64,000 bases of DNA from Pseudomonadota bacterium (lineage in GTDB: Bacteria > Pseudomonadota > Alphaproteobacteria > Acetobacterales > Acetobacteraceae). A program made the position numbers and the translations under genes. Positions 1-11,645 of this stretch are shown here, in pieces. The DNA lies in contig JAJZES010000012.1 in NCBI GenBank assembly GCA_021845985.1, forward strand, positions 62,001-126,000. Direction: 5' to 3'. The notes under the pieces were generated by a model. It made no database searches. It was not told the DNA's origin and was given only the letters and a program-made list of their open reading frames with translations. The first letter of the stretch is position 1; each line of letters begins with the position of its first letter.

Positions 1-52
1 TCTGATCCACTTTCTGTTGCAAAGCAGCATGAGATGGCGTGTTAAGACTGCG

Positions 53-87
53 TGTTTGCGCCACGGCGCTCTTGCGGCGCGCAAACA
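53..87. terminator. Perfect 9-bp stem hairpin near the left edge
   Basis: The 9-base arms at 53-61 and 79-87 (tgtttgcgc / gcgcaaaca) are exact reverse complements around a 17-base loop. No U-tract follows. It may be the terminator of a gene lying left of the window or part of the leader of the YbjN-like gene. No coding region is visible between base 1 and the gene start at 189. Confidence 0.35.
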
Positions 88-188
88 TCGGCCGGTAGGC
101 TAACGATCGTGGGGCACGGCATGCCGCCAGCCGCTTCGGTGCGGTGCCCCGCGGGCCGTCCGGCCTTCCTTTTGTTGGGAGACCTCGC

Positions 189-692
189 ATGTCAGCCCTC
201 AGCAGCAGCATCCCGGAAAGAGCGACCAACCCGCTGGACGTGGTGGAGCAGATCGTCAGCGCCAATGACTGGGCCTTCGACCGCCGCAGCGACTCGGAAA
301 TGGCCGCCGAGGCGCCGGGCAAATGGTGCGATTACGGCCTCTATTTCAGTTGGTCCACGGAAATCTCGGCGATGCACTTCACCTGTGCCTTTGACCTGAA
401 GGTGCCGGAGAAGCGCCGGGCGGCGCTGTATGAGCTGTTGGCGCTGGCCAATGAGCGGCTGTGGATCGGCCATTTCGGCATGGACAGCGACGACGGCATG
501 CCGCTGTTCCGCCATTCGGTGCTGCTGCGCGGCACCGCCGGCGCCTCATCGGAAAGCCTGGAGGACATGGTGGATATCGCCATCACCGAGTGTGAACGGT
601 TCTTCCCCGCCTTTCAGTTCGTGCTGTGGGGCGGCAAGTCGCCGGTGGAGGCGATGCAGGCGGCGATGCTGGAGTGCGCCGGGGAGGCATGA
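189..692 (+). CDS. YbjN domain-containing protein
   Basis: This 167-residue protein has the look of the YbjN family, which resembles the type III secretion chaperone fold and is of poorly defined function in alphaproteobacteria. There is no signal peptide or membrane segment, so it should be cytoplasmic. The ATG at 189 is preferred over the one at 144 because a GGGAG ribosome site lies just before it (about 176-181). Its stop overlaps the ATG of proC (ATGA), so the two are probably translationally coupled, an arrangement I associate with Rhodospirillales genomes. The family assignment rests on overall residue pattern (acidic, Trp/Phe-rich strands such as WCDYGLYFSWS), not on a catalytic motif. 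Confidence 0.7.
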   Translation: MSALSSSIPERATNPLDVVEQIVSANDWAFDRRSDSEMAAEAPGKWCDYGLYFSWSTEISAMHFTCAFDLKVPEKRRAALYELLALANERLWIGHFGMDSDDGMPLFRHSVLLRGTAGASSESLEDMVDIAITECERFFPAFQFVLWGGKSPVEAMQAAMLECAGEA

Positions 693-1495
693 GCAGCACC
701 TTGCTCCCCCCCGTCCTGCTGGCCGGGTTCGGCCGGATGGGCAGCGCCATGCTGGCTGGCTGGCGCGAACAGGGGATCGCGGCAGCGGTGGCGGTCGATC
801 CGGCGATGCCGCCGGCGCCCGGTCCAGAGGTTCGGGTGGTGGCGGAGGCGGCGGCCATTCCCGCCGTGTTCCGTCCCGCCGCGGTGGTCCTGGCGGTCAA
901 GCCGCAGAACGCGGCGGCGACGCTGCCGCTTTATGCGCGCTTTGCCGGGGATGCGGTGTTCCTGTCGATCATGGCCGGGCGCAGCATTGCCGGTATGCGT
1001 GCCCTGCTTGGGGAGGGCGCCGCGGTGGTGCGGGCGATGCCGAACACGCCGGCGGCGATTCGCCAGGGCATCAGCGTCGCGGTGGCCGGGCCGGCGGTCT
1101 CGGCCGGGCAGCGTGCGCTGTGCGACCGGCTGCTGTCCGCCGTCGGCGATGTCGCCTGGGTGGCCGAGGAGGCGCTGCTCGACCCGGTGACGGCGGTGTC
1201 CGGCGGCGGCCCGGCCTATGTGTTCCTGCTCGCCGAATTGCTGGAGCGGGCGGCGGTGGAACAGGGCATCCGGCCCGACCTCGCGCGTCTGCTGGCCCGC
1301 CGCACCGTTGCCGGCGCCGGTGCGCTGCTCGCCGCCAGCGACGAGGATGCGGCGGCGCTGCGCCGCGCCGTGACCAGCCCGAAGGGCACCACCGAGCAGG
1401 CGCTCGCGGTGTTGATGGCCGAACCGGCGTGGCCGGCGCTGCTGTCGCGCGCGATCGATGCGGCGACGCGCCGATCATGTGAACTGGCGGGCTGA
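689..1495 (+). CDS. proC: Pyrroline-5-carboxylate reductase
   Basis: ProC reduces 1-pyrroline-5-carboxylate to L-proline with NAD(P)H, the last step of proline synthesis, in the cytoplasm. The N-terminus carries the Rossmann fingerprint LAGFGRMGSAM (about residues 10-20). The MPNTPA motif and the C-terminal family signature region (LDPVTAVSGGGPAYVF, then VTSPKGTTEQAL) are all present. The 268-residue length is normal. It starts at the ATG overlapping the stop of the YbjN-like gene. Confidence 0.93.
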   Translation: MSSTLLPPVLLAGFGRMGSAMLAGWREQGIAAAVAVDPAMPPAPGPEVRVVAEAAAIPAVFRPAAVVLAVKPQNAAATLPLYARFAGDAVFLSIMAGRSIAGMRALLGEGAAVVRAMPNTPAAIRQGISVAVAGPAVSAGQRALCDRLLSAVGDVAWVAEEALLDPVTAVSGGGPAYVFLLAELLERAAVEQGIRPDLARLLARRTVAGAGALLAASDEDAAALRRAVTSPKGTTEQALAVLMAEPAWPALLSRAIDAATRRSCELAG

Positions 1496-1526
1496 CAAGC
1501 GGCGGCGGTGCGCCTAAGTCTTGGTC

Positions 1527-2159
1527 ATGGATGATGCAGCATTCGATCGCGCCCTGGTCGGCGCGGCCTTCTCGCTTGCCGCCGAACGCGGCTGGAGCGG
1601 CGTCAGCGTGGCGGCGGCGGCGCGTCGCGCCGATCTGCCGCTGGACCGGGCGCGCGCGCGGTTTCCGATGCGCGGTGCAATCCTGCTGCGCTTCGGCGTC
1701 GTCGCCGATCAGGCGGCGCTGGCCCTGGCCCCCAGGGAGGGGCCGCACCGCGACCGTCTGTTCGATATATTGATGCGCCGTTTCGACGTCCTGCAACAGC
1801 ATCGCGACGGTGTGCTGGCGCTGCTGCGCGCCTTGCCGAGCGATCCCTGCAGCGCGGCACTGCTGGCCGGCGCCAGCCTGCGCAGCATGGCATGGCTGCT
1901 GGAGGGGGCGGATATCTCCGCCCGTGGCCCGTTCGGCCGGCTGCGGACGAAGGGCCTGCTGGCGGTGTGGCTGAGCGGGGTGCGCGCCTGGCGGTACGAC
2001 ATGAGCGAGGATTTGTCCGCCACCATGGCGGCGCTCGACCGGGCGTTGTCGCAGGCCGAGCGGGTGGAGGGCTGGCTGCACCGCCGCAAATCCCCGCCCG
2101 CCGAGCCGCCGCCGTTTGAACCGCCGCCGCCGGCTGAGCCGTCGGCCGTGGGCGCCTGA
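1527..2159 (+). CDS. TetR-family-type transcriptional regulator
   Basis: This 210-residue protein begins with a TetR-like helix-turn-helix (residues about 5-45, including AAERGWSGVSVAAAARRADL), although the recognition helix is less canonical than usual. A helical ligand or dimer domain follows. The last 25 residues are a proline-rich tail (PPAEPPPFEPPPPAEP). The annotated start is the ATG at 1527; a TTG two codons upstream is possible. It lies 23 bases before the phasin gene on the same strand, so it might govern that gene, but no operator was identified. Distant relation to the COQ9/TetR fold family is an alternative. Confidence 0.65.
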   Translation: MDDAAFDRALVGAAFSLAAERGWSGVSVAAAARRADLPLDRARARFPMRGAILLRFGVVADQAALALAPREGPHRDRLFDILMRRFDVLQQHRDGVLALLRALPSDPCSAALLAGASLRSMAWLLEGADISARGPFGRLRTKGLLAVWLSGVRAWRYDMSEDLSATMAALDRALSQAERVEGWLHRRKSPPAEPPPFEPPPPAEPSAVGA

Positions 2160-2182
2160 ACCAGAAATCACGGGAGAGAGAT

Positions 2183-2668
2183 ATGGCTAGCGACCACAGT
2201 GATCAGCCGTACGGCAATCCGATGGGGCAGGCGATGCAGCAGGCGCGCGCCGCGGCCGAAGATTTCACCCGCATGTTCGCCGATATGAAGCTGCCGCCGA
2301 TGCTGGATATGGAGGCGCTGGTCGGCGCCCACCGCCGCAACATGGAGGCGCTGTCGGCGGCCAACCGGGTGGCGATGGAGGGCGCGCAGGCGGTGGCACG
2401 GCGCCATATGGAGATCATGCAGCAGACCATGGCGGAGCTGGCCGACACCATGCGCACCCTGGCCACCGCCGAGGCACCGCAGGCCAAGGCGGCGAAGCAG
2501 GCCGAGTTGTTGAAACTCGCCTATGAACGCGCCGTCACCAACACGCGCGAGCTGAGCGACCTGATCCAGCGCAGCAACGGTGAGGCGCTGTCGCTGCTCA
2601 ACCACCGCTTCACCGAGGCAATGGACGAGGTCAAGACGCTGATGAGCCAGGCCAACAAGGCCCGCTGA
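2183..2668 (+). CDS. Phasin family protein
   Basis: Phasins coat polyhydroxyalkanoate granules and control their number and size. This 161-residue protein is almost wholly amphipathic helix, without a signal peptide. Its core has the phasin pattern: a short hydrophobic approach (FADMKLPPMLDMEALV), then long Ala/Met/Gln/Glu helices (residues about 45-155). A GGGAGAGA ribosome site precedes the ATG. A strong inverted repeat after the stop probably ends the transcript. The genes for PHA synthase are not in this window. Confidence 0.82.
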   Translation: MASDHSDQPYGNPMGQAMQQARAAAEDFTRMFADMKLPPMLDMEALVGAHRRNMEALSAANRVAMEGAQAVARRHMEIMQQTMAELADTMRTLATAEAPQAKAAKQAELLKLAYERAVTNTRELSDLIQRSNGEALSLLNHRFTEAMDEVKTLMSQANKAR

Positions 2669-2682
2669 ACATCTCCTTCGTC

Positions 2683-2714
2683 GTGCTCCGCCACCGGCGC
2701 GGGTGGCGGAGCAC
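2683..2714 (+). terminator. Hairpin terminator after the phasin gene
   Basis: Two perfect 12-base arms, 2683-2694 (gtgctccgccac) and 2703-2714, flank an 8-base loop. The hairpin starts 15 bases after the phasin stop. There is no clear U-run, as is common for terminators in GC-rich genomes. The remaining bases to 2887 hold no gene; they contain AT-richer sequence with TTGAC-like boxes that could be a promoter for the following gene. Confidence 0.7.
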
Positions 2715-2887
2715 GGCGGATGTTTGCGGCGCTGTTTGACGATCGCTGTGCATTCATTATTGACGCCGCAACGCACTTGATTCATTCTCTCTGCGAGACG
2801 CCACCCCCCCCGGACTGAACGCCGCCTCGCCGTACCCTGTGACCATGGGTGGCAAAGCCGTGCAGGCAGACAACAGAGGAGGGAGTA

Positions 2888-3640
2888 ATGCGCGTACGCA
2901 GCATCTTCTGTGCCGTCGTTCCGTTGCTCGCCGTCGTGCTCGCCCCGCCCGCGGCGCATGCTGTGGCGATCAATGTCAGTTGCAATTCGCGGGTCGTCGG
3001 CGCAATCAACGTCACTGCAAATGGAACCGGCATTTCCGGCGGCTTCACCAGTTCGGTCGGCGGTCCGCCGGGCACCCTGGCCGCCGCCGCGGCGGCGTGT
3101 AACGAGACGCAGTTCAACTGGTACCAGATCGTCACCGCGACCAACGGCGCCTACCAGAACCGGCAGGGCGCCAACCTGACCCCGCCCTTCATCGATCCGC
3201 CGCTGAACGGTCTGAGCGTGGCGCAGGATCCCACCTGGGCCGACAACATGCCCTGGTACTGGGACATGTACGCCCCCACGGCCGGCACGCCGAACTACGA
3301 TGCCGCCTACCAGCTTTCCAACAACACCACTGCGGGCACATTGAACTTTGCCGATTATCCGGGCGGCCCCGCCGGCCGTACCGTGTCGTTCAACACCTGG
3401 CTGGTCAGCCTGAACGCCAACGGATCGTTTCAGGCGTTCGATGGCGGATTCTCCTGGAACTGGGCGCAGGCGACCAACAGCGTCACCGGTATTGCGGCGC
3501 TGGCCGGCAATCCGACGGCGGCGCAGTATCAGAACATCATCGCCGGCTTCGCCACCCGCGTTCCCGAACCCGCCAGTATGACCCTGCTCGCAGGCGGGAT
3601 GCTGATGCTGGCCGGCATGGCCCGCCGCACCCGACGCTAG
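2888..3640 (+). CDS. PEP-CTERM sorting-domain protein
   Basis: This 250-residue exported protein starts with a Sec signal peptide (ending near AAHA, residues about 20-24). It ends with a complete PEP-CTERM signal: VPEPAS, a hydrophobic stretch (MTLLAGGMLMLAG) and an Arg-rich tail. Such proteins are recognised by an exosortase (EpsH/XrtA type) and usually end up on the surface or in exopolysaccharide. The body is Asn/Thr/Gly-rich and unrecognised. The ATG at 2888 follows an AGGAGGG ribosome site; an upstream ATG at 2849 in frame lacks one and would spoil the signal peptide. No exosortase is encoded in this window. Confidence 0.85.
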   Translation: MRVRSIFCAVVPLLAVVLAPPAAHAVAINVSCNSRVVGAINVTANGTGISGGFTSSVGGPPGTLAAAAAACNETQFNWYQIVTATNGAYQNRQGANLTPPFIDPPLNGLSVAQDPTWADNMPWYWDMYAPTAGTPNYDAAYQLSNNTTAGTLNFADYPGGPAGRTVSFNTWLVSLNANGSFQAFDGGFSWNWAQATNSVTGIAALAGNPTAAQYQNIIAGFATRVPEPASMTLLAGGMLMLAGMARRTRR

Positions 3641-3643
3641 ACC

Positions 3644-4177
3644 GTGAACCGCCGTACTCTGGGACAGGCGGGCGTTGCGTTGCTCATGCTGACAGGCGGC
3701 GCGGCGCCGCCGGGCCAGTGTTTGCCGGCCGGGCCGGACGGCGCCCGGCTGTGCCGCCTGCGTGATCTGGCGCCCGACCTCGCGGTAGGGGTGGCAGTGC
3801 TGGCGGTCTGCCCGGAGACTCCCGCCGACGCTGTCGCCGCCTATCGCGCGGCGCCGGGTGCGGCGCCGGGCGGGGCCTGTCTTGCCACGCTGGGTCCGCT
3901 GCTCGACGGGCCGGACGAGGTCGCGGCCGGCCACCTGCGGCGCGACGGCGCTGTGCTGCGGCTGACCATCGAGCACACCAGCGTCCGCCGGCTCGGCCGT
4001 GATCTGCTGCGGAACCTGCCCTGGCGGCCGTTGCTGATGCTGGCGCTGCCGCCGCTGCCGCGCGGTGACTATCGGCTGGCGGTGACATGGCGGGCGGTTG
4101 CCGCGCTCGGCGACGATGCCGCGCTCGCCGGGGGCACGCAAACCGTCGTCGCCGGTTTCGTCGCCGGCCACGCCTGA
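3644..4177 (+). CDS. Unrecognised exported protein
   Basis: This 177-residue protein starts with GTG three bases after the PEP-CTERM gene. It has a short hydrophobic N-terminus (about residues 7-22) that resembles a weak signal peptide. It contains three cysteines in the first half and no motif I can name. Its codon use matches its neighbours. The tight spacing suggests co-transcription with the PEP-CTERM gene and a possible shared location outside the cytoplasm. It ends two bases before the convergent uvrB stop. Confidence 0.55.
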   Translation: MNRRTLGQAGVALLMLTGGAAPPGQCLPAGPDGARLCRLRDLAPDLAVGVAVLAVCPETPADAVAAYRAAPGAAPGGACLATLGPLLDGPDEVAAGHLRRDGAVLRLTIEHTSVRRLGRDLLRNLPWRPLLMLALPPLPRGDYRLAVTWRAVAALGDDAALAGGTQTVVAGFVAGHA

Positions 4178-4179
4178 CC

Positions 4180-6381
<2,202 letters not shown>

Positions 6382-6460
6382 GTCCCTGTCGTCGAGGGGC
6401 GGGGGTGAGAGGCTCGGGAGCGAAACGGGCTGGATTCACCTCATATAAATCTGTAGTGAA

Positions 6461-6871
6461 GTGAGATGGGAGACCCAAGGTCGGGTGAGGTGGGTGGTGC
6501 CGGCTTACGCCAAGATTGTTTTGGTCTCGTCTGTTTACCATGCGTCCGACATCGCCTTCGTCCAGGGGTGGAGCGCGCGGGCGCCCGGCATCGACGGTTG
6601 GCGGGTGACGTTCGACAACCCGGCGGCGCCGGAATGCGTGATGGTGACGCCGCCCGGATCGGATGCGCCGGTGTTCTTCCTCCGCCGCCGCGCCGGCCGC
6701 ACGGTGATCGAGCGTCGTCCGGCCGGCCGGCCGGACGACGACATGATCGAGATCGGCATGCATGACACGCTGCGCCTCGCGGTGCAGGCGCTGTGCAAGC
6801 TGGATGGCGACGACCTCCAGGAAATCCACGAACAATTGGAGCGGGATTTCCCGCGCGGCCGGCGGCGCTGA
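6461..6871 (+). CDS. Unrecognised small cytoplasmic protein
   Basis: A 136-residue reading frame with normal codon bias, divergent from uvrB. It starts with a GTG at 6461, or with one of the GTGs at 6485-6497; there is no early in-frame ATG. I see no signal peptide, membrane segment or known motif. The second half is charged and helical (LRLAVQALCKLDGDDLQEIHEQLERDF without its flanks). It stops three bases before the convergent DUF1501 gene. Confidence 0.5.
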   Translation: MRWETQGRVRWVVPAYAKIVLVSSVYHASDIAFVQGWSARAPGIDGWRVTFDNPAAPECVMVTPPGSDAPVFFLRRRAGRTVIERRPAGRPDDDMIEIGMHDTLRLAVQALCKLDGDDLQEIHEQLERDFPRGRRR

Positions 6872-6874
6872 CCG

Positions 6875-8026
6875 TCAGCCCCGCAGCAGCGCGGGCAGCG
6901 GCGGGGCGAGGGGGCTGGCGGGAAACACGCGATCGAGCGCCGCGCCATCGAGGCCGAAATGCTGCGCCAGCACGCCCTTTGCCAGCGAGCGCACATCGGC
7001 GGTCGGCTGCAGGTCGCGGTTCTCGAACAGGCGGGATCGGCGCAGCCCCGGCCAATCGCCCGACACACGGCCGCCGGCCACATTGCCGCCGAGCAGCAGC
7101 GCCAGCGTCGCCGTGCCGTGGTCGGTGCCATGCGCGCCGTTCATCCGCACCGTGCGGCCAAACTCGGTGACGACCAGCACCGCAGTCTCGCGCCACGTAT
7201 CGCCGAGGCCGCGCCGCAGCGCCATCAGTCCCTCATCGAGCGGCCGCAGCGCCGCGGCGAGGCGGGCCGGCTGGTTGACATGCGTGTCCCAGCCGCCAAG
7301 TTCCAGCGCCGCGATGCGGGCTCCGGCCGGCGCCGCCAGCAACCGCCCCGCCGCCGCGCACAGCGCCGCGAAGCCGCCGTGCGGCGCGGGATCGGCGCCG
7401 CCCAGCGCGGCCGCGGCGAGACCGCGCTCATCGAGTGCGCGCGCCAGGGCCGGGCCGACCAGCGGATCGTCGCGGTAGAGCGTGCGCAGCGTCGCATAGA
7501 AATCCGCCGGCGGCGGCGACCCGCCGGCCGGCTGCCAGCTCCCGGTCGGCGTCGGGCCGCGCAGCAGCAGCGGCATTGCCGGGCCGACGGCAAGCGCCCG
7601 CTCGGGGCCGTCATCCGGCACCAGGGCGGCGGCACGGTTCAGCCAGCCGCTGCTGATGCCATGCGCCGCGCCCAGTTCCAGCGTGTCCTGTGCCGCGAAA
7701 TGGCTGCGGCTGCGGTCGGGGCTGGCCACCGCCTGTACCGCCAGAAGCTCGCCCGCCGCATACAGCCCGTGCAGCCCGGCCAGCCCCGGATGCAGGCCCC
7801 AGATGCCGCCGAGATCAAGCAGCCCCTCCGGCACCAGCGGCGCCCGCCAGCCGGCAAGGTCGGGATCGCCGCGCGGCACCACCACCGCCAGCCCGTCCAA
7901 CCCGCCGCGCAGCAGCACGACGATCAATCGGCGCGCGGTCGGCGCCGCGGCAACGGCGAGTGACGCCCTGCCGAGCATGACGGCCGACGCGAGGCCGAGC
8001 AGCGCCGTGCGGCGGGTGAGCCTCAT
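6875..8026 (-). CDS. DUF1501 family secreted protein
   Basis: This 383-residue protein belongs to the DUF1501 family, related to the alkaline-phosphatase/sulfatase-like fold, and is probably periplasmic. It begins with a twin-arginine-like signal (MRLTRRTALLGLASAVMLG, Ala-rich end near residue 28). Family features include VLLRGGLDGL near residue 37, SRSHFAAQDTLE, the GGWDTHVNQ segment and VVTEFGRTVRMN. The ATG at 8026 follows a GGAGATG-like ribosome site. It lies 4 bases after the DUF1800 gene; the two families nearly always occur together, in that order. Confidence 0.85.
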   Translation of the reverse strand: MRLTRRTALLGLASAVMLGRASLAVAAAPTARRLIVVLLRGGLDGLAVVVPRGDPDLAGWRAPLVPEGLLDLGGIWGLHPGLAGLHGLYAAGELLAVQAVASPDRSRSHFAAQDTLELGAAHGISSGWLNRAAALVPDDGPERALAVGPAMPLLLRGPTPTGSWQPAGGSPPPADFYATLRTLYRDDPLVGPALARALDERGLAAAALGGADPAPHGGFAALCAAAGRLLAAPAGARIAALELGGWDTHVNQPARLAAALRPLDEGLMALRRGLGDTWRETAVLVVTEFGRTVRMNGAHGTDHGTATLALLLGGNVAGGRVSGDWPGLRRSRLFENRDLQPTADVRSLAKGVLAQHFGLDGAALDRVFPASPLAPPLPALLRG

Positions 8027-8030
8027 CGTG

Positions 8031-9317
8031 TCATCTCCGTTGGAACTCCGGGCTGGCGAGCAGCAGCGCCAGCGCCTCGCGGCGCGATGCGGCGCGGCCC
8101 AGGGCAAGTGCGGTCGGCGCGCCGAGGCAGGGACCGAGCGCGGCCTGCGCCAGTGCCATCGGGTCCACCCCGTCGGCACGGCCGGCGATGGCGCTGGACC
8201 AGTCGGCGCGGCGCAGCAGCATCTCGCCATCGGCCCAGTCGGCGGCGGTATCCGGCCAGCCATCGGGCAGCGGTGCGGCCATCCAGGGCTGGCCGAGGCG
8301 CGCGAGCACCGCCGTCAGGTCGGGCCGCCGCTCCGCCGGCAGGTCGAGCGCCCGCAGCGCGGCGACCGCGTAGTCAAACGGCGTTCGCAGCTTGCCGTCT
8401 GTCTGCCACGCCTGCGGCAGGTCGAGCAGCGCCAGCGCCGCCGCCCGCAGGTCGCCGCCGCCGGCGCGCAGGGCAGACGCGACATGACCCACCGTCTCGG
8501 GCGGCGGCGCGTCGGCGACGAAATGCCGCACCAGTTTCTCCGCCAGCCGGCGACAGGTGGCCGGGTGGGTGCCGAGCCAACGCAGCGCGGCGACGCCGCC
8601 CGCCTCTCCGTCGGGCCAGGTGTGGCCCATCAGCGTCGCCGCGCCGGGCTGGTGACGGCGGGGGAAATAGGCGAAGCCGGGCGCCGCGTCCTCCCGTCCC
8701 AGCCCCCAGCCGGTGAACAGCGCGGCGAAGGCGGTGACATCGGCCTGGGTGTAACCGGCGTCGCGCCCGAGCGTGTGCAGTTCCAGACACTCGCGGGCAA
8801 AGTTTTCGTTGAGTCCGCGATGCGTGCGCAGCCCGGCCGGACTGTCCGGGCCGATCGAGCGGGCGGCGTCGAGATAGATCAGCATCGCCGGATGGCGCGC
8901 CACCGCCAGCAGCATGTCGCTGAAACGGCCGGTGACGTGCGGGCGGATCGCCTGTTGCACGAAGGGGAAGCACAGCGCCTCCAGCCCGCCATGGCGACGG
9001 CTGACGGTGAAATGATTGGCCCAGAACCAGACCAGCCGCTCGCGGAACGGCGTCGGCGTCTCCAGCAGCAGCGCCGCGGCGGCGGCGGCATCGGCGCGGA
9101 ACAGGTCGCGGGTGCGTGTCGGATGGCCGCCGGCGCGCTGCTCGCGCCGGTCGGCGTAAAGCGCCGCCAGGCCCTCGGCGGCGCTGGCGCTGGCGCAGCC
9201 GGGATCGGCGGCGTCGAGTTGGGCGGCGAGCCAGCCGGCGGGGTCGGCCGGCAGCGGCTCGCCGCCCCGGCGGCCGAGGCCAAAGCGGATCAGCGCGACG
9301 GCGGTGCGGGACTCCAT
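8031..9317 (-). CDS. DUF1800 family protein
   Basis: A 428-residue DUF1800 protein, partner of the downstream DUF1501 gene. Recognisable parts are the ERLVWFWANHFTVS segment, YLDAARSIGP, the highly conserved LNENFARECLELHTLG stretch and the TGWGL motif. The function of the family is unknown; the pair may handle extracytoplasmic polymers, but this is inference. The start at the ATG of 9317 is the only plausible one and gives no obvious signal peptide. The 231 bases upstream separate it from the divergent EF-G gene and hold both promoters. Confidence 0.85.
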   Translation of the reverse strand: MESRTAVALIRFGLGRRGGEPLPADPAGWLAAQLDAADPGCASASAAEGLAALYADRREQRAGGHPTRTRDLFRADAAAAAALLLETPTPFRERLVWFWANHFTVSRRHGGLEALCFPFVQQAIRPHVTGRFSDMLLAVARHPAMLIYLDAARSIGPDSPAGLRTHRGLNENFARECLELHTLGRDAGYTQADVTAFAALFTGWGLGREDAAPGFAYFPRRHQPGAATLMGHTWPDGEAGGVAALRWLGTHPATCRRLAEKLVRHFVADAPPPETVGHVASALRAGGGDLRAAALALLDLPQAWQTDGKLRTPFDYAVAALRALDLPAERRPDLTAVLARLGQPWMAAPLPDGWPDTAADWADGEMLLRRADWSSAIAGRADGVDPMALAQAALGPCLGAPTALALGRAASRREALALLLASPEFQRR

Positions 9318-9548
9318 GCGGGCAAGCTACGGCGCAGCAATGTCACCGAGTGTTAAGCGATGTGACGAACGCGCCGGAGCGCAGCCATGTCCGGCGGCGG
9401 TGATTGGCGGCCTTGCATTTTGCCGCCCGCCTTGGCATGTCTGCGGTGAAGACGCCGGCCGGCCGGGTCGGCGAGCGGGGTGCGCAGGCCAAAGGGGCGC
9501 TGCTGCGCCCGCTTGTGCTGCGCCCATTTCGCGCTACTGGAGGCTACC

Positions 9549-11636
9549 GTGTCCGCGACGCCGCTTGAGAAGATCCGCAACATCGGGATCACCGCCCACA
9601 TCGACGCGGGCAAGACCACGACCACGGAACGCATCCTCTATTACACTGGTGTCTCGCACAAGATCGGCGAGGTGCATGACGGCAACACCACCACCGACTA
9701 CATGGAGCAGGAGCGCGAGCGCGGCATCACCATCACCTCCGCCGCCGTTACCTGCGAGTGGAAAGACCACCGCATCAACATCATCGACACGCCCGGCCAT
9801 ATCGATTTCAACATCGAGGTGAACCGGTCGCTGCGCGTGCTCGACGGCGCGGTGTTCATCATCGAGGGTGTCGCCGGGGTGCAGCCGCAGTCGGAGACCA
9901 ACTGGCGTCTGGCCGACCGCTACAACGTGCCGCGCATCATCTTCATCAACAAGCTCGACCGCACCGGTGCCGATTTCTACCGTGCGATGGACAGCCTGCG
10001 CGAAAAGCTGGAGATCGTGGCGCTGCCGCTGCAGCTGCCCATCGGCATCGAGGATCAGTTCCTCGGCGTGGTCGATCTGGTCGAGATGAAGGCGATCATC
10101 TGGGAAGGCGGCGAGCTGGGCGCGAAGTTCCACGACGAGGAAATCCCCGCCGATCTCGCCGACCGTGCCGCCGAGTACCGGCAATTGCTGCTCGATACCG
10201 CGCTGTCGGTCGATACCGAGGCGATGGAGGAGTATTTCGACAAGGGCGATGTCTCCGTCGCGACGCTGAAGCGCTGCATCAAGGCCGGCGCGATCAGCGG
10301 CGTGTTCCGCCCGGTGCTGTGCGGCACCGCGTTCAAGAACAAGGGTGTGCAGCCGCTGCTCGATGCGGTGCTGGATTACCTGCCGGCGCCGATCGACGTG
10401 CCGGGCATCGCCATCGCCGCCGAGCACGCCGAGGATGATGCGGCCGAGCACACCCGCCGCCGCATCAAGGCCGACCCGCACGCGCCGTTCGCCGGTCTGG
10501 CGTTCAAGATCATCAACGACAAATACGGCACGCTGACCTTCGTGCGCGTCTATGCCGGCACGCTGAAGAGCGGCGACACGCTGCTCAACACCACCAAGGA
10601 CCACAAGGAACGGGTCGGCCGCATGTTCCAGATGCACGCCGACAAGCGGGCCGAGATCAAGGAGGTTTCGGCCGGCGATATCGCTGCTTTCGTCGGGCTG
10701 AAGGACACGGTGACGGGCGACACCCTGGCCTCGGCGGATGATCCGGTGGTGCTGGAGCGGATGGCCTTCCCGGTGCCGGTGATCGACATTTCGGTCGAGC
10801 CGCGCACCAAGGACTCGGTCGAGAAGATGACCATCGGGCTGCAGAAGCTGGCCGGCGAGGACCCGAGCCTGCGGCTGAAGACCGACCAGGAGACCGGGCA
10901 GACGATTCTCTCCGGCATGGGCGAACTGCATCTGGAGATCATCATCGACCGGCTGCGCCGCGAATACGGCGTGGAGGCGAATATCGGCGCCCCGCAGGTG
11001 GCCTATCGCGAGACCATCAGCAAGTCGCACACCGAAATCTACACCCACAAGAAGCAGACCGGCGGGTCGGGCCAGTACGCCGAGGTGAAGATCACCTTCG
11101 CGCCGCTGGAGCGCAACGCCGGCGTGGTGTTCGAGAACGACGTGGTCGGCGGCTCGGTGCCGCGCGAATACGTTCCCGCGGTCGAGAAGGGCATCCGCAT
11201 GCAGGCCGATACCGGCGTGCTGGCCGGATTCCCGACGGTCGATTTCAAATACACTCTGATCGACGGCAAGTACCACGACGTCGATTCGAGTGCGCTGGCC
11301 TTTGAAATCGCCGCCAAGGCGTGTTTCCGCGAAGGCATGAAGAAGGCCGGCCCGGTGATCCTGGAGCCGATCATGGATGTGGAAGTCACCACGCCGCAGG
11401 ACCATGTCGGCGACGTGGTCGGCGACCTCAACCGCCGCCGCGGCATGATCCAGAACCAGGAAAGCGCCGGCAGCACGATCATGGTGCGCGCGCATGTGCC
11501 GCTCAAGGAGATGTTCGGCTACATCTCCGACCTGCGCAGCATGACCAAGGGCCGCGCGTCCTTCACCATGCAGTTCCATCATTACGACCCGGTGCCGCGC
11601 AACATCGCCGAAGAGATCGTGGCGAAGTCGGCCTAA
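9549..11636 (+). CDS. fusA: Elongation factor G, stand-alone copy
   Basis: EF-G is the GTPase that translocates tRNA and mRNA on the ribosome. The 695-residue product has G1 [10 protein letters not shown] (16-25), G3 DTPGH, and NKLD where most EF-Gs have NKMD. Domains II to V are complete, including the GQYAEVKI region of domain IV. The start is GTG at 9549 with TGGAGG before it. The gene stands alone rather than in the rpsL-rpsG-fusA-tufA operon. Several normally fixed positions differ ([13 protein letters not shown] for HVDFTIEVERSLR; FINKLDR). It may therefore be a second EF-G rather than the main housekeeping copy. Confidence 0.88.
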   Translation: MSATPLEKIRNIGITAHIDAGKTTTTERILYYTGVSHKIGEVHDGNTTTDYMEQERERGITITSAAVTCEWKDHRINIIDTPGHIDFNIEVNRSLRVLDGAVFIIEGVAGVQPQSETNWRLADRYNVPRIIFINKLDRTGADFYRAMDSLREKLEIVALPLQLPIGIEDQFLGVVDLVEMKAIIWEGGELGAKFHDEEIPADLADRAAEYRQLLLDTALSVDTEAMEEYFDKGDVSVATLKRCIKAGAISGVFRPVLCGTAFKNKGVQPLLDAVLDYLPAPIDVPGIAIAAEHAEDDAAEHTRRRIKADPHAPFAGLAFKIINDKYGTLTFVRVYAGTLKSGDTLLNTTKDHKERVGRMFQMHADKRAEIKEVSAGDIAAFVGLKDTVTGDTLASADDPVVLERMAFPVPVIDISVEPRTKDSVEKMTIGLQKLAGEDPSLRLKTDQETGQTILSGMGELHLEIIIDRLRREYGVEANIGAPQVAYRETISKSHTEIYTHKKQTGGSGQYAEVKITFAPLERNAGVVFENDVVGGSVPREYVPAVEKGIRMQADTGVLAGFPTVDFKYTLIDGKYHDVDSSALAFEIAAKACFREGMKKAGPVILEPIMDVEVTTPQDHVGDVVGDLNRRRGMIQNQESAGSTIMVRAHVPLKEMFGYISDLRSMTKGRASFTMQFHHYDPVPRNIAEEIVAKSA

Positions 11637-11645
11637 GGCAGGTTC

